A DNA stretch of 64,000 nt from Planctomycetota bacterium (GCA_020845475.1 JADLFN010000028.1:1-64000); one strand, 5' to 3'; positions 15,283-24,731 are shown, numbered from the stretch's first letter. A program made the numbers and translations. Notes: generated by a model not told the origin, from the sequence alone.

Positions 15283-16014
15283 ATGTCTTGTTTCAAGTCC
15301 TTAGCTTTGACTCTGGCCGCGACTCTTGTAGCCGCGCTTGCGATCAATGGTTGCACGCCCCTGGACCGGAGCGGCGGCCCGGAATACGACCGCGACCCTG
15401 AAGGGCGCGAGATGTACAAAGGTGAGGACGTTTCCAAGTTCCACAAGAAGAAAGAGGGCGGCGGCGAAGACCCGAGCATCGGCAAAGACCACGCCGGCTG
15501 CCCGCTTCCGCCGGCGGCCGAGAAGGACGTGCTCAATAACCTGAAAGTCGGCGATGCGTTCCCTGACTTCACGCTCAAAAGCGTGACCGACGGCAGCGAT
15601 GTAAGCCGCGCCAAGCACGCCAAAGGCCATTACCAGTTGCTGTTTGTGTGGGCTTCGTGGTGCCCGTATTGCCAGAACGCGTCGAGCAAGCTGCTCAAGC
15701 CGCTTTACGACGATCTGGGAACAAAGTCTAACGTGGACATCATTGCTATTGGCATTGACCTTCTAGGCGACACGCCTGATGGCCAGAAGGCTTACCTGAA
15801 TTCCAACGGCTTCAAGTGGACGGGCGTGTTTGATCAGGACGGCAAGGTGCGCAATTCGGCGGGTGCGAATTTCATACCCACGGCGATCTTGCTCGATGAC
15901 ACCGGCAAGATCGTGACCTACGGCTATTACGAAGTGGATCGGCCGTACACCAACCGCCTCAACCAGTTCCTGCGCGAGGCCTGTGAGTTCAAGGAAAAGA
16001 ACCCCGGCAAATAG
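15283..16014 (+). CDS. Thioredoxin-like (TlpA/redoxin family) lipoprotein
   Basis: 243 residues. A lipoprotein signal (ALAINGC, Cys at 24) is followed by a charged linker to about residue 80. A thioredoxin-fold domain has the active site WCPYC (Cys 127 and 130), a GVFDQDGKVR strand and the cis-proline loop FIPTAILLD. Such proteins reduce disulfides outside the cytoplasmic membrane, for example in cytochrome c maturation. No cytochrome genes are nearby. GGAGACTGAGC precedes the ATG. The kinase gene follows after a repeat-filled spacer of 96 bases. Confidence 0.85.
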   Translation: MSCFKSLALTLAATLVAALAINGCTPLDRSGGPEYDRDPEGREMYKGEDVSKFHKKKEGGGEDPSIGKDHAGCPLPPAAEKDVLNNLKVGDAFPDFTLKSVTDGSDVSRAKHAKGHYQLLFVWASWCPYCQNASSKLLKPLYDDLGTKSNVDIIAIGIDLLGDTPDGQKAYLNSNGFKWTGVFDQDGKVRNSAGANFIPTAILLDDTGKIVTYGYYEVDRPYTNRLNQFLREACEFKEKNPGK

Positions 16015-16016
16015 AA

Positions 16017-16109
16017 GTCGTCGGCCGTCGGTTTTCGGTCGTGGGGAAAAGCAAGCAGCTTCCCGCGACGGGACACCGACGACCGGCTACCGAATACCGA
16101 CGACCGACT
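16017..16109. repeat. GTCGTCGGTTTTCGGTCG inverted short-word repeat
   Basis: The left arm GTCGTCGGCCGTCGGTTTTC and the right arm of CGACGACCGG/CCGACGACCGAC words are roughly complementary. The family also occurs inside priA (9806-9843) and at 24675-24730. It fills the whole spacer up to the base before the kinase ATG, so that gene has no Shine-Dalgarno of its own. Confidence 0.75.
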
Positions 16110-16110
16110 C

Positions 16111-19100
16111 ATGGCTGAAGCTGATCCCATCCTTGCTGAACACAAGACGCTGGGCCCTTACACGCTCTCCAAGAAGCTGGGCGAAGGCGGCATGGGTGGC
16201 GTTTACCTGGGCAGGCACAACGTGCTGCAGGTCGAGCACGCCATCAAGATCATCCGGCCGCGCATGGCCAGTGATCCGCAGCTCGTGGAGCGCTTTTTGC
16301 GCGAGGCGCGCCATGCCGCGCGGCTGATTCACCCCAACATCGTGCAGGTGCTCGCTGCCGACGTGGCCAACGGTCTGTATTACCTCGCGATGCAATACGT
16401 GCAGGGCATGTCCCTGGCGGATGCCGTGGCCAAGGGCAAACTCTCGCCGCACCGCGCTGTGCGCTACATCCATATGGCGTGCCTGGGCCTGCATTACGCG
16501 CACCGCAAGCAGATCATTCACCGCGACATCAAGCCGGGCAATCTGCTGATCGACGACGAAGACAACGTCAAGATCACGGATTTCGGCCTGGTGCGCGACA
16601 TGACGGCCGATGACACCGGCCAGAACAACCTGACGCAGACGGGTTTGATCATCGGCACGCCGCATTTCATGCCGCCGGAGCAATGGCACGGCGAAGGCGT
16701 GGATCACCGCAGCGACATTTACGCCATGGGCGTGACGCTCTACCACCTGATGAGCCGCAGCTATCCTTACCCGGGCCGCACGCCGCCGCAGATTCTGGGT
16801 TTGCTCATGCAGGGCAAGCCCGAACCGCTGAAGAAATTCGTTCCCTCGATTGACGACGACTTGTGCGCGATCGTGCTCAAGGCCATGGCCACGGATATGT
16901 CCGCGCGCTACCAGAGTGCCGCGGAATTCGCCGCCGACCTCGACAAATGGTGGGCCGCCCATCCGCCCAATGAAGCCGAGCAGATGGCGCTGAACACCGC
17001 CGGCGCCGATGGTGGCGGAACCAAAATGGTCTCGCCCACGCAGCTCAAGGCGGGCAGCACGCTTTGGTCCAGCACACCCACACGCGCCGTTTCTCCTGCT
17101 GCGACTTCGGCCGCAGCGGCGCCGACAGCCCCGGTACCGGTCGCTCCGGCGACACCGGGCGTGGGCGTTTCCGGCTCGGTTCCTACGCCCACGATGCCGC
17201 AGCAGGTAACGATCATTCAGCAGGGCAGCAAGTCCGGCCTCGTGGTCGGCCTGACGCTGGTGGCGCTGATTGCGCTGGCGCTTGGCGCCTATGCGGTGTT
17301 CGGCACCAAACCGGGCCGCGATGGCTCCAATAGCATTGCCGGCAACTCGACGCCCGATCCCAGGAACACGCCGGAGTTCACGCTCGCGCTATCGGCCAAC
17401 GAGGGCACGGAAGCCAATCCGCTGTTCACCGACGTTGCCAGTTTTGCGTTTGAGGGCAAGGCCAACGTGCCGGTGATGCTTGACGGAAAGCCCTACAAAC
17501 TGGGTGAGCCTGTGCAGCTCAAGGCCGGCAAGCAGACGCTGGAAATCACGGCGCAAGTCGGCGCCGAGAAGTTCTCGCGCAAGTTCTGCGTCGTGCTTGA
17601 TGCCGATGCGCCCACACTGGCCGTGCCCCTGTTCGACAAAGCCCAAAGCGGTGAACTGCCCACGGAAGCAACCAGCCTGCTCATTGCCGGAACGGTGTTC
17701 GACATTGACGAAAAAACGACCGTCACGGCGCGCGTCAATGGCTTGTCCGTGCCTGATTTGCCCGTGGGCAAGGGCGGCGATTTTGAGTTCAAGGTCAGTA
17801 TGGGCGATGCCAACGCCAACATCGAGATCCAGGCCCAGGATCGCCTCGGCCATAAATCGAGGGCGCTTCAGCTCGTGGTGGTGCCCGACCGCGCGGCTTC
17901 GAGCGTGATGTGGTTCAACAGGATGGAGGGTGACCTGATCTGGTCGGTAACGAAGGAAACCACGATCAGCGGCAAGCTGGACAAAGTGAAGGGCCGCACG
18001 CTCACGTTCGGGGGCAAAGAAGTGAAGATCGCCGCCGACGGCAAGTTCAGCGTCACGCGCACGCTGGAGGAAGGCACGCACACGCTGGTGTTCGAACTCA
18101 AGGATTGGCTGGGCCGCGAAAGCAAGCCCGAGGCCAAGGTGAAAGTCGATCTGTTTGCGCCGAGATTCAGCGACATCAAGCCCGCGCCCAAGCAGGTGTT
18201 CGAGTTCGAGAGCCTGCCGGCCGAGGTTGTAGTCTCGGGCACGGTGGACGACGAAAGTGCGCGGATCAGCTGCGCGCACGATGGCGATTTCGGCGCAGGC
18301 GGCGGCAAGTTCACGCTGAAAATCAAAGTGGAAAAGGAGCAGGATTTTTCTTTCAAGGTCATCGCGCGCGACAGCGCAGGCCGCGACGGCGAACACCTGA
18401 TTGAGTTCAGTGTAAGGCTGCTGCGCTACCGCGCGCTGGCCAAAAACGCGCAGGGCTGTATGGAGTACGAGCGCCTCAAGGACGGCATGATTTTCGTGGC
18501 GCTGCCCGCGGGCAAATTCAAGCAGGGCATCAAGGATGAACTGCCTGACGCGCCGCTGCGCGAAGTAAGCATGAGCGCGTTTCTCATGGCCAAGTATGAA
18601 ACGACCAACGCACAGTTCGCGGCCTTTCTCAATAGCGCGGGCTTCACGGACGCCACGGTTTTCACGCGCGACATCCTGGCCAAAGATCCTGAGGGCAAGA
18701 TGTGGAACCTGAAGTTCGACGGCGCTACCTGGTCAAGCGACGTCGGCTCGCAGCCTGTTGTGGGTGTGACCCACAACGGCGCGCGCGCCTATTGCCGCTG
18801 GGCCGACGAGTCCTCCAACCTGCCCAGTGAAGCCCAGTGGGAATATGCCGCGCGCGGCACCGATGGCCGCACTTACCCATGGGGCACGCAGGGGCCGAAC
18901 ACCGCGCGCTGCAATTTTAAGGAAGGCGGCCTGGGCGGCCTGGCGAAAGTAGGACTGCTCAAGGACGGCGCTTCGCCCTTTGGCGTGATGGATTGCGCGG
19001 GCAACGTGGAAGAGTGGTGCCTCGACTGGTACGACGTTTCCGGCTACACCAAGATGCTGATGGAAAATCCGGTGCTGTCCGAAAAGCCGCAGACGAGCGA

Positions 19101-19269
19101 GCGCCGCGTTGTGCGCGGCGGCTCGTTTCTTTCCTCCGCAACCTCGCCTGCCAAGCCCACCAGCGAAGATGCGCCCTCTGACCTGCGATCGTACCAGCGC
19201 GGCCGCGCTTTGCCGCAGAGCGGCGCCAAAGACCGCGGCTTCCGCGCCGCGGCCAGGATGCCGGAGTAG
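16111..19269 (+). CDS. Transmembrane Ser/Thr protein kinase fused to an FGE-sulfatase (SUMF1-like) domain
   Basis: 1052 residues. The kinase domain is at about 17-290: GEGGMGGVYLG glycine loop, EHAIKII lysine, HRDIKPGN catalytic loop at 137 and DFG at 157. An Ala/Pro/Thr linker leads to one TM helix (about 376-396). Then come about 390 residues of repeated beta-sandwich, Ig-like sequence outside the membrane. A formylglycine-generating-enzyme-like domain (793-1050) has LPSEAQWEYAARG, CAGNVEEWCLDW and VVRGGSF. Kinase-FGE fusions are known in Planctomycetota and related phyla; many such FGE domains lack catalysis and may bind ligand. Whether the copper-binding cysteine pair of true FGE is present is doubtful. 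Confidence 0.9.
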   Translation: MAEADPILAEHKTLGPYTLSKKLGEGGMGGVYLGRHNVLQVEHAIKIIRPRMASDPQLVERFLREARHAARLIHPNIVQVLAADVANGLYYLAMQYVQGMSLADAVAKGKLSPHRAVRYIHMACLGLHYAHRKQIIHRDIKPGNLLIDDEDNVKITDFGLVRDMTADDTGQNNLTQTGLIIGTPHFMPPEQWHGEGVDHRSDIYAMGVTLYHLMSRSYPYPGRTPPQILGLLMQGKPEPLKKFVPSIDDDLCAIVLKAMATDMSARYQSAAEFAADLDKWWAAHPPNEAEQMALNTAGADGGGTKMVSPTQLKAGSTLWSSTPTRAVSPAATSAAAAPTAPVPVAPATPGVGVSGSVPTPTMPQQVTIIQQGSKSGLVVGLTLVALIALALGAYAVFGTKPGRDGSNSIAGNSTPDPRNTPEFTLALSANEGTEANPLFTDVASFAFEGKANVPVMLDGKPYKLGEPVQLKAGKQTLEITAQVGAEKFSRKFCVVLDADAPTLAVPLFDKAQSGELPTEATSLLIAGTVFDIDEKTTVTARVNGLSVPDLPVGKGGDFEFKVSMGDANANIEIQAQDRLGHKSRALQLVVVPDRAASSVMWFNRMEGDLIWSVTKETTISGKLDKVKGRTLTFGGKEVKIAADGKFSVTRTLEEGTHTLVFELKDWLGRESKPEAKVKVDLFAPRFSDIKPAPKQVFEFESLPAEVVVSGTVDDESARISCAHDGDFGAGGGKFTLKIKVEKEQDFSFKVIARDSAGRDGEHLIEFSVRLLRYRALAKNAQGCMEYERLKDGMIFVALPAGKFKQGIKDELPDAPLREVSMSAFLMAKYETTNAQFAAFLNSAGFTDATVFTRDILAKDPEGKMWNLKFDGATWSSDVGSQPVVGVTHNGARAYCRWADESSNLPSEAQWEYAARGTDGRTYPWGTQGPNTARCNFKEGGLGGLAKVGLLKDGASPFGVMDCAGNVEEWCLDWYDVSGYTKMLMENPVLSEKPQTSERRVVRGGSFLSSATSPAKPTSEDAPSDLRSYQRGRALPQSGAKDRGFRAAARMPE

Positions 19270-19270
19270 C

Positions 19271-19340
19271 AGGAGAGATTGGGTGTTTGAGAGATCGAGA
19301 GATTGCGTCTTTGCCATCTCTTGTTCGCTTCATCTCTCAC
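19271..19340. repeat. GAGAGATTG short-word inverted repeat
   Basis: GAGAGATT and GAGAGATCGAGAGATTG words on the left are followed by complementary CATCTCTTG and CATCTCTCAC words on the right. It lies directly after the kinase stop codon. Confidence 0.65.
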
Positions 19341-19413
19341 GACTGACGATTCGGCAATGGAAATTCGCGCGCGCAGGCGGCACAATCGCGGTGCGTTCTG
19401 AAAGGAGAACTCC

Positions 19414-19956
19414 ATGACAAATCGAATGGCGGCGCTTTCGCTGCTGATCCTGGGCTGTGTGCTTGCCGGTTGCGGCGGGCTGCCCAAACCGAAAATCACC
19501 CCGGCCAAATCCAAGGCCGGCACCGCCAACGTGCGCGTGACGCTGGTAGGCACCAATTACGACACAAACTGGGACAAAGAAGGCGTCAAGCTCTACGTCA
19601 CCCAGCAATGGCGCAACAAGGATGACGTGCCGATCGGCGAAGAACTGGTGGCCGAAAAGGCCTTTGCATCGGGCCAGGGCAGCACACGCGGCATCATTGC
19701 GCTGCGCGATGGCGAGAAGAAAGAAACGAACTGGGTGGTCTTGAAGTTCGAGCTCAAGAGCGGCCCCGACCCGCTCAACCAGAACGTCAGCGCCGCCATC
19801 ACCCGCGAGTGGAAGGTCTCCAGCTCCTGGGCCGAGGCCGACATGGTGCTGGTGTGCGCGATCTCGCGCACGGGCAACAACAACTACGCCATTGACGCTG
19901 TTTACGCCCAGAACCTGGCCACGGGCGAAATCGAACAGGTGCTGCCCTTTGAATAA
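19414..19956 (+). CDS. Small lipoprotein of unknown function
   Basis: 180 residues. The signal ends VLAGC (Cys at 20). The mature part is mixed alpha/beta (VRVTLVGTNYDTNW, GIIALRDGEKKETNWVVLKFEL) and ends IEQVLPFE. AAAGGAGAA lies eight bases before the ATG, a strong ribosome site. A rho-independent terminator follows 17 bases after the stop. No family is recognised; a lipid-anchored periplasmic protein is the only safe claim. Confidence 0.75.
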   Translation: MTNRMAALSLLILGCVLAGCGGLPKPKITPAKSKAGTANVRVTLVGTNYDTNWDKEGVKLYVTQQWRNKDDVPIGEELVAEKAFASGQGSTRGIIALRDGEKKETNWVVLKFELKSGPDPLNQNVSAAITREWKVSSSWAEADMVLVCAISRTGNNNYAIDAVYAQNLATGEIEQVLPFE

Positions 19957-19972
19957 CGGCTGCGCTGAATTG

Positions 19973-20005
19973 AACGAGGCGGGCTTTGGCCCGCCTCGTT
20001 TCTTT
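19973..20005. terminator. Bidirectional rho-independent terminator
   Basis: A perfect 12-bp stem (AACGAGGCGGGC / GCCCGCCTCGTT) with a TTTG loop, followed by TCTTT. It lies between convergent genes ending at 19956 and 20010 and can serve both. Confidence 0.85.
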
Positions 20006-20009
20006 GAGG

Positions 20010-20606
20010 TCAGCGTTCTTTGATGCGGCGGCGGATGTCGTAGATCGCACCCAGCAAAAGCAGCGCGCAGGTTGCCATCGGCAGCCAGTCTGGTTCAGGT
20101 TCGGGCTCGCACGGCAGGCAGCACCGAAACAACGTGCCGCCTGGCTGCGCTTCAACGACGCGGCAATCACCCAGGCTGACTTTGCAGCGCGCGCCGTTCT
20201 CCGCGGCAATCTGCAACACGTTGCCCTGCTGCGTACACCTCACCCAGCCATCGAGATTGCCCTTGAGCGCAAGCGCGCCGGCATCGAGGCGTGATTCACA
20301 GCCGCGTGTGCGCAGCACAAGCCAAGGTTCGCCCGAGGTGCCAAGCGCACCAACGTCGCGCCCGAACTCGGCCACGACCCAGCCATCAGTCGAGAGAAAA
20401 TACTGCCGGCCCGGATCGAAGGCTTCAAATGTCCAGAGCGGCACGCTTTCGCCCACGCGATAGACCGACTGCACGCCGTGCCGATTCAAGTGCAGCCGGT
20501 ACTGTCCATTGGGTGCAGTGACAATGCGATTGTCCGGAACCGGCGAAAGCGCAAATAAAGGCGCGCAGGACGCAAGCACAGCAAGAATGATCAAGCAGCG
20601 CGGCAT
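20010..20606 (-). CDS. Secreted or membrane-anchored protein of unknown function
   Basis: 198 residues. It has an N-terminal signal peptide (IILAVLASCAPLFALS), a beta-rich middle (RIVTAPNGQYRLHLNRHG, DGWVVAEFGRD) and a C-terminal TM helix (WLPMATCALLLLGAIYDI) with a positive tail (RRRIKER). This implies an extracytoplasmic domain anchored at its C-terminus. Several paired Cys (GCESR, RCTQQ, RCKVSLGDC, RCCLPCEP) may form disulfides. ATG 20606 has GAGGAC nine bases upstream. An open frame extends 25 codons further. Confidence 0.65.
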   Translation of the reverse strand: MPRCLIILAVLASCAPLFALSPVPDNRIVTAPNGQYRLHLNRHGVQSVYRVGESVPLWTFEAFDPGRQYFLSTDGWVVAEFGRDVGALGTSGEPWLVLRTRGCESRLDAGALALKGNLDGWVRCTQQGNVLQIAAENGARCKVSLGDCRVVEAQPGGTLFRCCLPCEPEPEPDWLPMATCALLLLGAIYDIRRRIKER

Positions 20607-20699
20607 GAAGTCCTCAACACACAAACGCATTTCCGTAAGCAAAGGGTTCAGGAAAATGCCTATGAGACGGGCGCCAACCAAGGGCTCGTGTCGATGTTG

Positions 20700-22415
20700 T
20701 TATTTCCCCAGCTTCGCCAGCGCCGCTTTCATGCGCGAAAAGAGAACCAAAGGATCGCTGGTGTCTGGCTCGGACTCATTTGTCCATTCACTGTCGGGTA
20801 TGAAGTGCTCGCGGCCCTCAAGAAACCCTTCCAGCAGTTCAATGGCTCGCTCGTCGTCATCACTGGAAACAACTTGAACCGGCAACGCACGCGGGTTGGA
20901 AACCAGGAAGAAACAGAGTTCCCTGTGCCACGTTTTGACAAGCGGACGATACTGCGGATAGGCATCGCGCAATTCGTCGATTAGCCGAAGCAGGCGCGCC
21001 CGATACCGCCAGCGAGTTGAGTCGCTGCATAGGTCAATGAGTGGCAGCGCACGGTCGATGTCCTCGTTGACATTCCAAGTGCTGAAGATGGCCTTGTGCA
21101 GCGGCATTTCAGCGTTGAGCAACGATCGAATCATGTCGAAACCGGCCATTCGAAGTTCGAGGTCAGCATGCCCGAGCAGTGCTTTGAGCCATGAGCCCAA
21201 GGCTTTTGCGCATTCCGGTTCACAGCAGGTCACGCGGTGCCACGCGTAAGCACGCCCACGGCAGACAAAGGGATAATCCGCTGGGTTCGTGGCCAGATAC
21301 TCCAGGACTGGTTTCAACTCGCTCGTGGTCTTGGCGTGGGCGAGTGACGCCATCAGCCACAGTTTTCGTGCGCTGGAATCCGGGGGCGGATCGTTGAAAT
21401 CGCCGCCGCCCGCAATCGGATGGCGCTTCAGAAACTGAGCAGCTTGAATCACGAGCGGGTTGCGATGCGCGAGCAGCACGCGCCATTGGTTCGGTTTCAG
21501 CGTGCGCCATTTTGATTGCAGGTCTTCGTCTCTTTGAAAAGTGTGATCGAACGGAAGGCGGGGCGGAGCCCAGAGTTGCCACGCGCGCGCCGCGACAATC
21601 ACGTACCACTCTTTGCCGGGGAGTTCGCCGGCCTCCAGCCACGCGACGGCATCCTCGTCGAAGCGTGCAGGATTCCACGAGTCGCGGCAATGTTGCAGCG
21701 CCAGGTAGTCCGTGCAAAGTTGCCGCAGGCGCCTGTTCGCGACCTCACTGCTTACGATGGCGCACATTTCGGATTCGCGTTCCTCCGCGAGTAAGGTCGC
21801 GTACCGAATGTGGGGTTCGCTGCCGCGGAACAATTCGGGCGCGAGCGAGCGGCACCGCCGCGCGCAAGTGGCATCCGACTGTCGCGCGCCGTGGTCGCGC
21901 ACGGAATGAAGCCACGCGCGCGCGCAGCCGCGCTTCATGTGTTCGTCAACGCGGGCCGCTGTACCGAGCGCGTATTCCAACACTTCGGCAGCGAGACTGG
22001 TCTCCTCATTGATGCAACCGTACATGGCCATTATTGGCTCGCGCCTTTTCGCGAACTTTGCCAGCAAATAGCGCAAAGAGTCAGGGTTGAGCTGTGCCAA
22101 ACCCTTGAAGCCGAACAAGGCTGCGACGCCGGACTCGGAGTAACAGAGTGCCTCGAGTGCAGTCGTGCATTTTGACTTCAGTAACCGATGAAACGCGATC
22201 GTTGATCGGGGTGTTTCGCCCGAGAAACCCACACCTCCATCGGCAAAGCAAGTGGCGGCCAGAATGAAGCGAAGCTCCGAGGCCGTCGCGTCATCCACGG
22301 CCGCAAGAATTTCATCGCTGGAGCGCAACACGTACGGGGGAGGCACCGTCTGCGCTTGGACGAGAGCGGCAAGACAAACACACATCGCAAGAATGCCCAA
22401 GACGCGCATGACCAT
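20700..22415 (-). CDS. Secreted protein of unknown function, paralogue of 60185-62077
   Basis: 571 residues. The signal peptide ends near ALVQAQ (about residue 22). The mature protein is helical with many Arg and Cys. Its first 150 residues align by eye with the lipoprotein at 60185-62077: DDATASELRFIL against EDGVASETRFLM, then a matching AFHRLLKS/AFGRLLCT helix and an EPIMAMYGC-like region. HEAT-like helical repeats are possible. The C-terminus carries an acidic stretch (SDDDERAIELLEGFLEG). Two in-frame ATGs (22415 and 22409) are possible starts. Confidence 0.7.
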   Translation of the reverse strand: MVMRVLGILAMCVCLAALVQAQTVPPPYVLRSSDEILAAVDDATASELRFILAATCFADGGVGFSGETPRSTIAFHRLLKSKCTTALEALCYSESGVAALFGFKGLAQLNPDSLRYLLAKFAKRREPIMAMYGCINEETSLAAEVLEYALGTAARVDEHMKRGCARAWLHSVRDHGARQSDATCARRCRSLAPELFRGSEPHIRYATLLAEERESEMCAIVSSEVANRRLRQLCTDYLALQHCRDSWNPARFDEDAVAWLEAGELPGKEWYVIVAARAWQLWAPPRLPFDHTFQRDEDLQSKWRTLKPNQWRVLLAHRNPLVIQAAQFLKRHPIAGGGDFNDPPPDSSARKLWLMASLAHAKTTSELKPVLEYLATNPADYPFVCRGRAYAWHRVTCCEPECAKALGSWLKALLGHADLELRMAGFDMIRSLLNAEMPLHKAIFSTWNVNEDIDRALPLIDLCSDSTRWRYRARLLRLIDELRDAYPQYRPLVKTWHRELCFFLVSNPRALPVQVVSSDDDERAIELLEGFLEGREHFIPDSEWTNESEPDTSDPLVLFSRMKAALAKLGK

Positions 22416-22551
22416 ATCCTAGCACGCAATCGGTGTTCGTCTGATGTCATCGGCGGTTTCAGCGCGAGCGTCGTTCCAAAGCCCGCTCTTGCGCCTTTCT
22501 GGTAATCGGGCAAGATGGTTCTCCCCTCGTGCGCCCCGCTTTAGGCTTTGC

Positions 22552-24135
22552 ATGACTCGACTCTTACTTGCTTGCGTGTTCGTGTTTTCGGCGGCCTTGA
22601 ACGCCCAGAGCGTCATTCCCGGATTTACGCTCGATATCGTTCAAGACCCCGTGTCGCAGGCGCGCTGCCTGGCGTTTTCGCCTGATGGACGTCTCTGGTA
22701 CACCGAGTTCGCCTCGGGGCAGATTCGCATCATCACCTCGCCCACGACCACACCCACGCTGCTGGCCACGCCCTTTGCCACGGTCAGCGCCTTTGTGACC
22801 AGCCCCGGCACGGACATGGGTTTGCACGGCATCGCTTTTGATCCGGCGTTCTCTACAAATCGCTTCGTTTACGTCGCCCACACCAGCGGCACGCTGGGCA
22901 ATCCCACGCTGGTGATCAAGCGCTTCACCGAAGACACCGGCACGCCCAATACAGCTACAGGCGGCAGCGAGACCATCGTGTTTGGCCCCATCGCCATGAC
23001 CGCTTCCGGCCAGCGCCACGGCGCGCGCATCACCTTTGGCCCTGACGGCAAACTCTACGTAAGCGTGGGCGATGGCGGCGGCGCGTTCTCTGCCTCTGGC
23101 GTGCGCGCACAGGACAACGCCCAGAACCTTGGCAAAATTCTGCGCCTCGAATCCAGCGGCGCCATTCCCACCGATAATCCCACCAGCGGCAATCCCGTGT
23201 TCGCGCGCGGCTTGCGCAACCCGCGCGGTATTGCCTTCAATCCCGCCGACAACGTGCCCTTTGTGACGGACAGCGGCAATGATTCACCCGCGACTGTCGA
23301 TGAGCTCAACCGCGTGTCGCAAGGCGCGCTCAATTTCGGCTGGGATGTCAGCGGCCTGTCGGGCGACCAGACCAACGCCAGTTTCACGAATTCGGCGTAT
23401 TCGTTCACCGCGGGCACGCTGCCCAGCGGTGCGGCGTTCTATCCCACGGGTGCGAGCAATTTTCCCGCTGATGGCTTCCGCACCGGTATTGTTTACGTAG
23501 GCGGCGAGAGTGCTTCGGGCCGCGTCTTTCGCGTGGTGTTGAACGGGGCAAACTCGGCCACGGGCGTGACCTCCAAGCAATTTGCCAGTTTCACGCAGCC
23601 GGTGTTTGACCTGAAGTTCGGCCCCGACGGCATGATGTACATCGCCACAACGGGCACGATTTATCGCGCGCGTTTTTCTGGCAACCAGAGCACGAACGAT
23701 CCTGTCGCCAACGCCGGGCCCGATACGAGCTTCAACGAAGGCACAAACGTGACGCTGTCAGCCGGGCTTTCAAGCGACGCTGACGTGGGCACGACGCTGA
23801 CCTTCACCTGGCGGCAGGTGGGCGGCAGCCCGACCGTGGCGCTGACCAACGCCACTACGGTCAACGCCAGTTTCACGGCGCCACAAGTTACATTCAACCA
23901 GGTGCTGACTTTTGAAGTGATCGTTGAAGACGGCTTTGGCGGCGTGGATTCCGACTTCGTTCTGATCACGATCAATGACACCAGCGCGCCCGGCGGCGGA
24001 GACGACGGCGGCAGCACGGTGGGGGAAGAGGGCGGCTGTGTCGCGGGCCAGGGCGCGTTGCCGGTTGTACTGGCGATGTTGATAGCCGCGCTGTGGTTCG
24101 TACGGAAGCGGAATACAGGCAGGCGAGAAGTGTGA
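22552..24135 (+). CDS. Secreted glucose/sorbosone dehydrogenase-like protein with C-terminal sorting anchor
   Basis: 527 residues. A signal peptide (about 1-20, ending LNAQ) precedes a six-bladed beta-propeller of the PQQ-dependent sugar dehydrogenase type (about 25-370): CLAFSPDGRLWYTE, GLHGIAFDPAF, GQRHGARITFGPDGKLYVSVGDGG and ARGLRNPRGIAFNP. A PKD/cadherin-like domain follows (about 385-480: ANAGPDTSFNEG). The tail is Gly/Asp-rich, then a CVAGQG-type motif, a TM helix and RKRN, which resembles GlyGly-CTERM or MYXO-CTERM sorting tails. It probably oxidises aldose sugars outside the cytoplasm; the cofactor is presumed. Confidence 0.85.
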   Translation: MTRLLLACVFVFSAALNAQSVIPGFTLDIVQDPVSQARCLAFSPDGRLWYTEFASGQIRIITSPTTTPTLLATPFATVSAFVTSPGTDMGLHGIAFDPAFSTNRFVYVAHTSGTLGNPTLVIKRFTEDTGTPNTATGGSETIVFGPIAMTASGQRHGARITFGPDGKLYVSVGDGGGAFSASGVRAQDNAQNLGKILRLESSGAIPTDNPTSGNPVFARGLRNPRGIAFNPADNVPFVTDSGNDSPATVDELNRVSQGALNFGWDVSGLSGDQTNASFTNSAYSFTAGTLPSGAAFYPTGASNFPADGFRTGIVYVGGESASGRVFRVVLNGANSATGVTSKQFASFTQPVFDLKFGPDGMMYIATTGTIYRARFSGNQSTNDPVANAGPDTSFNEGTNVTLSAGLSSDADVGTTLTFTWRQVGGSPTVALTNATTVNASFTAPQVTFNQVLTFEVIVEDGFGGVDSDFVLITINDTSAPGGGDDGGSTVGEEGGCVAGQGALPVVLAMLIAALWFVRKRNTGRREV

Positions 24136-24174
24136 TCAGTGGCGTACGGCAGGCATACCCCGGGGCAGGGCACC

Positions 24175-24666
24175 ATGAAGACGACGAACAAGCTGGACGT
24201 AACCAAGGCCGATGCATCGACGGGCGAGAATCTGGACGAGTTCATCAAGCTCACGGAGGAATACTTCCGTGAGAACTGGCCGGAAAACCTGGAGGGCCAC
24301 ACAGATTGGCGCGCGCACTACAAGAGCTGGCTCAAGACGCGGGCCAAAGAGGGCGGGCGTCGGCTCTGGATTATCAAGGTGGGCGGCAAGTCTGCGGGGC
24401 TGGCCAACTTTTACTCAAGCGGGCCGGAAGGTGCCCGCGTCGGGCACATCAGCGAGTTTTACGTCAAACCTGACTTCCGCCGGCGCGGCATCGGCCGCGA
24501 CCTCTTCTATTTGATCCGCCACGAGCTGGAAACGGACGGCTGCCGCATCCTCAAAAGCGAAGTGCAGCCTGACGAGCCGGGTCGAATTTCATTCTGGGAA
24601 GAACTCGGCTTTGAAGTAGTCAAGGTGCAGATGGCGCTGAACCTGGCGGCGGACGAAGAAGAGTAG
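24175..24666 (+). CDS. GNAT family N-acetyltransferase
   Basis: 163 residues. It has the acetyl-CoA loop RRRGIGRDLF in motif A after the strand HISEFYVKPDF, and the C-terminal motif SFWEELGFEVVKVQM. The acceptor is unknown. A GTG 36 bases upstream could also start it; the ATG is preferred because GGGGCAGGG lies just before it. It starts 39 bases after the sugar dehydrogenase stop and may be co-transcribed with it. Confidence 0.85.
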   Translation: MKTTNKLDVTKADASTGENLDEFIKLTEEYFRENWPENLEGHTDWRAHYKSWLKTRAKEGGRRLWIIKVGGKSAGLANFYSSGPEGARVGHISEFYVKPDFRRRGIGRDLFYLIRHELETDGCRILKSEVQPDEPGRISFWEELGFEVVKVQMALNLAADEEE

Positions 24667-24674
24667 CGGCGGCA

Positions 24675-24730
24675 GTCGGTAGCCGGTCGTCAGTCGCCGG
24701 CAACTGCTTCTACACCGCTGACCGACGACC
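24675..24730. repeat. GTCGGT/ACCGACGACC short-word repeat
   Basis: GTCGGTAGCCGGTCGTCAGTCG on the left and CGCTGACCGACGACC on the right form an imperfect inverted repeat, related to 16017-16109 and to the tract inside priA. It fills the convergent spacer between the acetyltransferase and phosphoesterase genes. Confidence 0.65.
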
Positions 24731-24731
24731 T

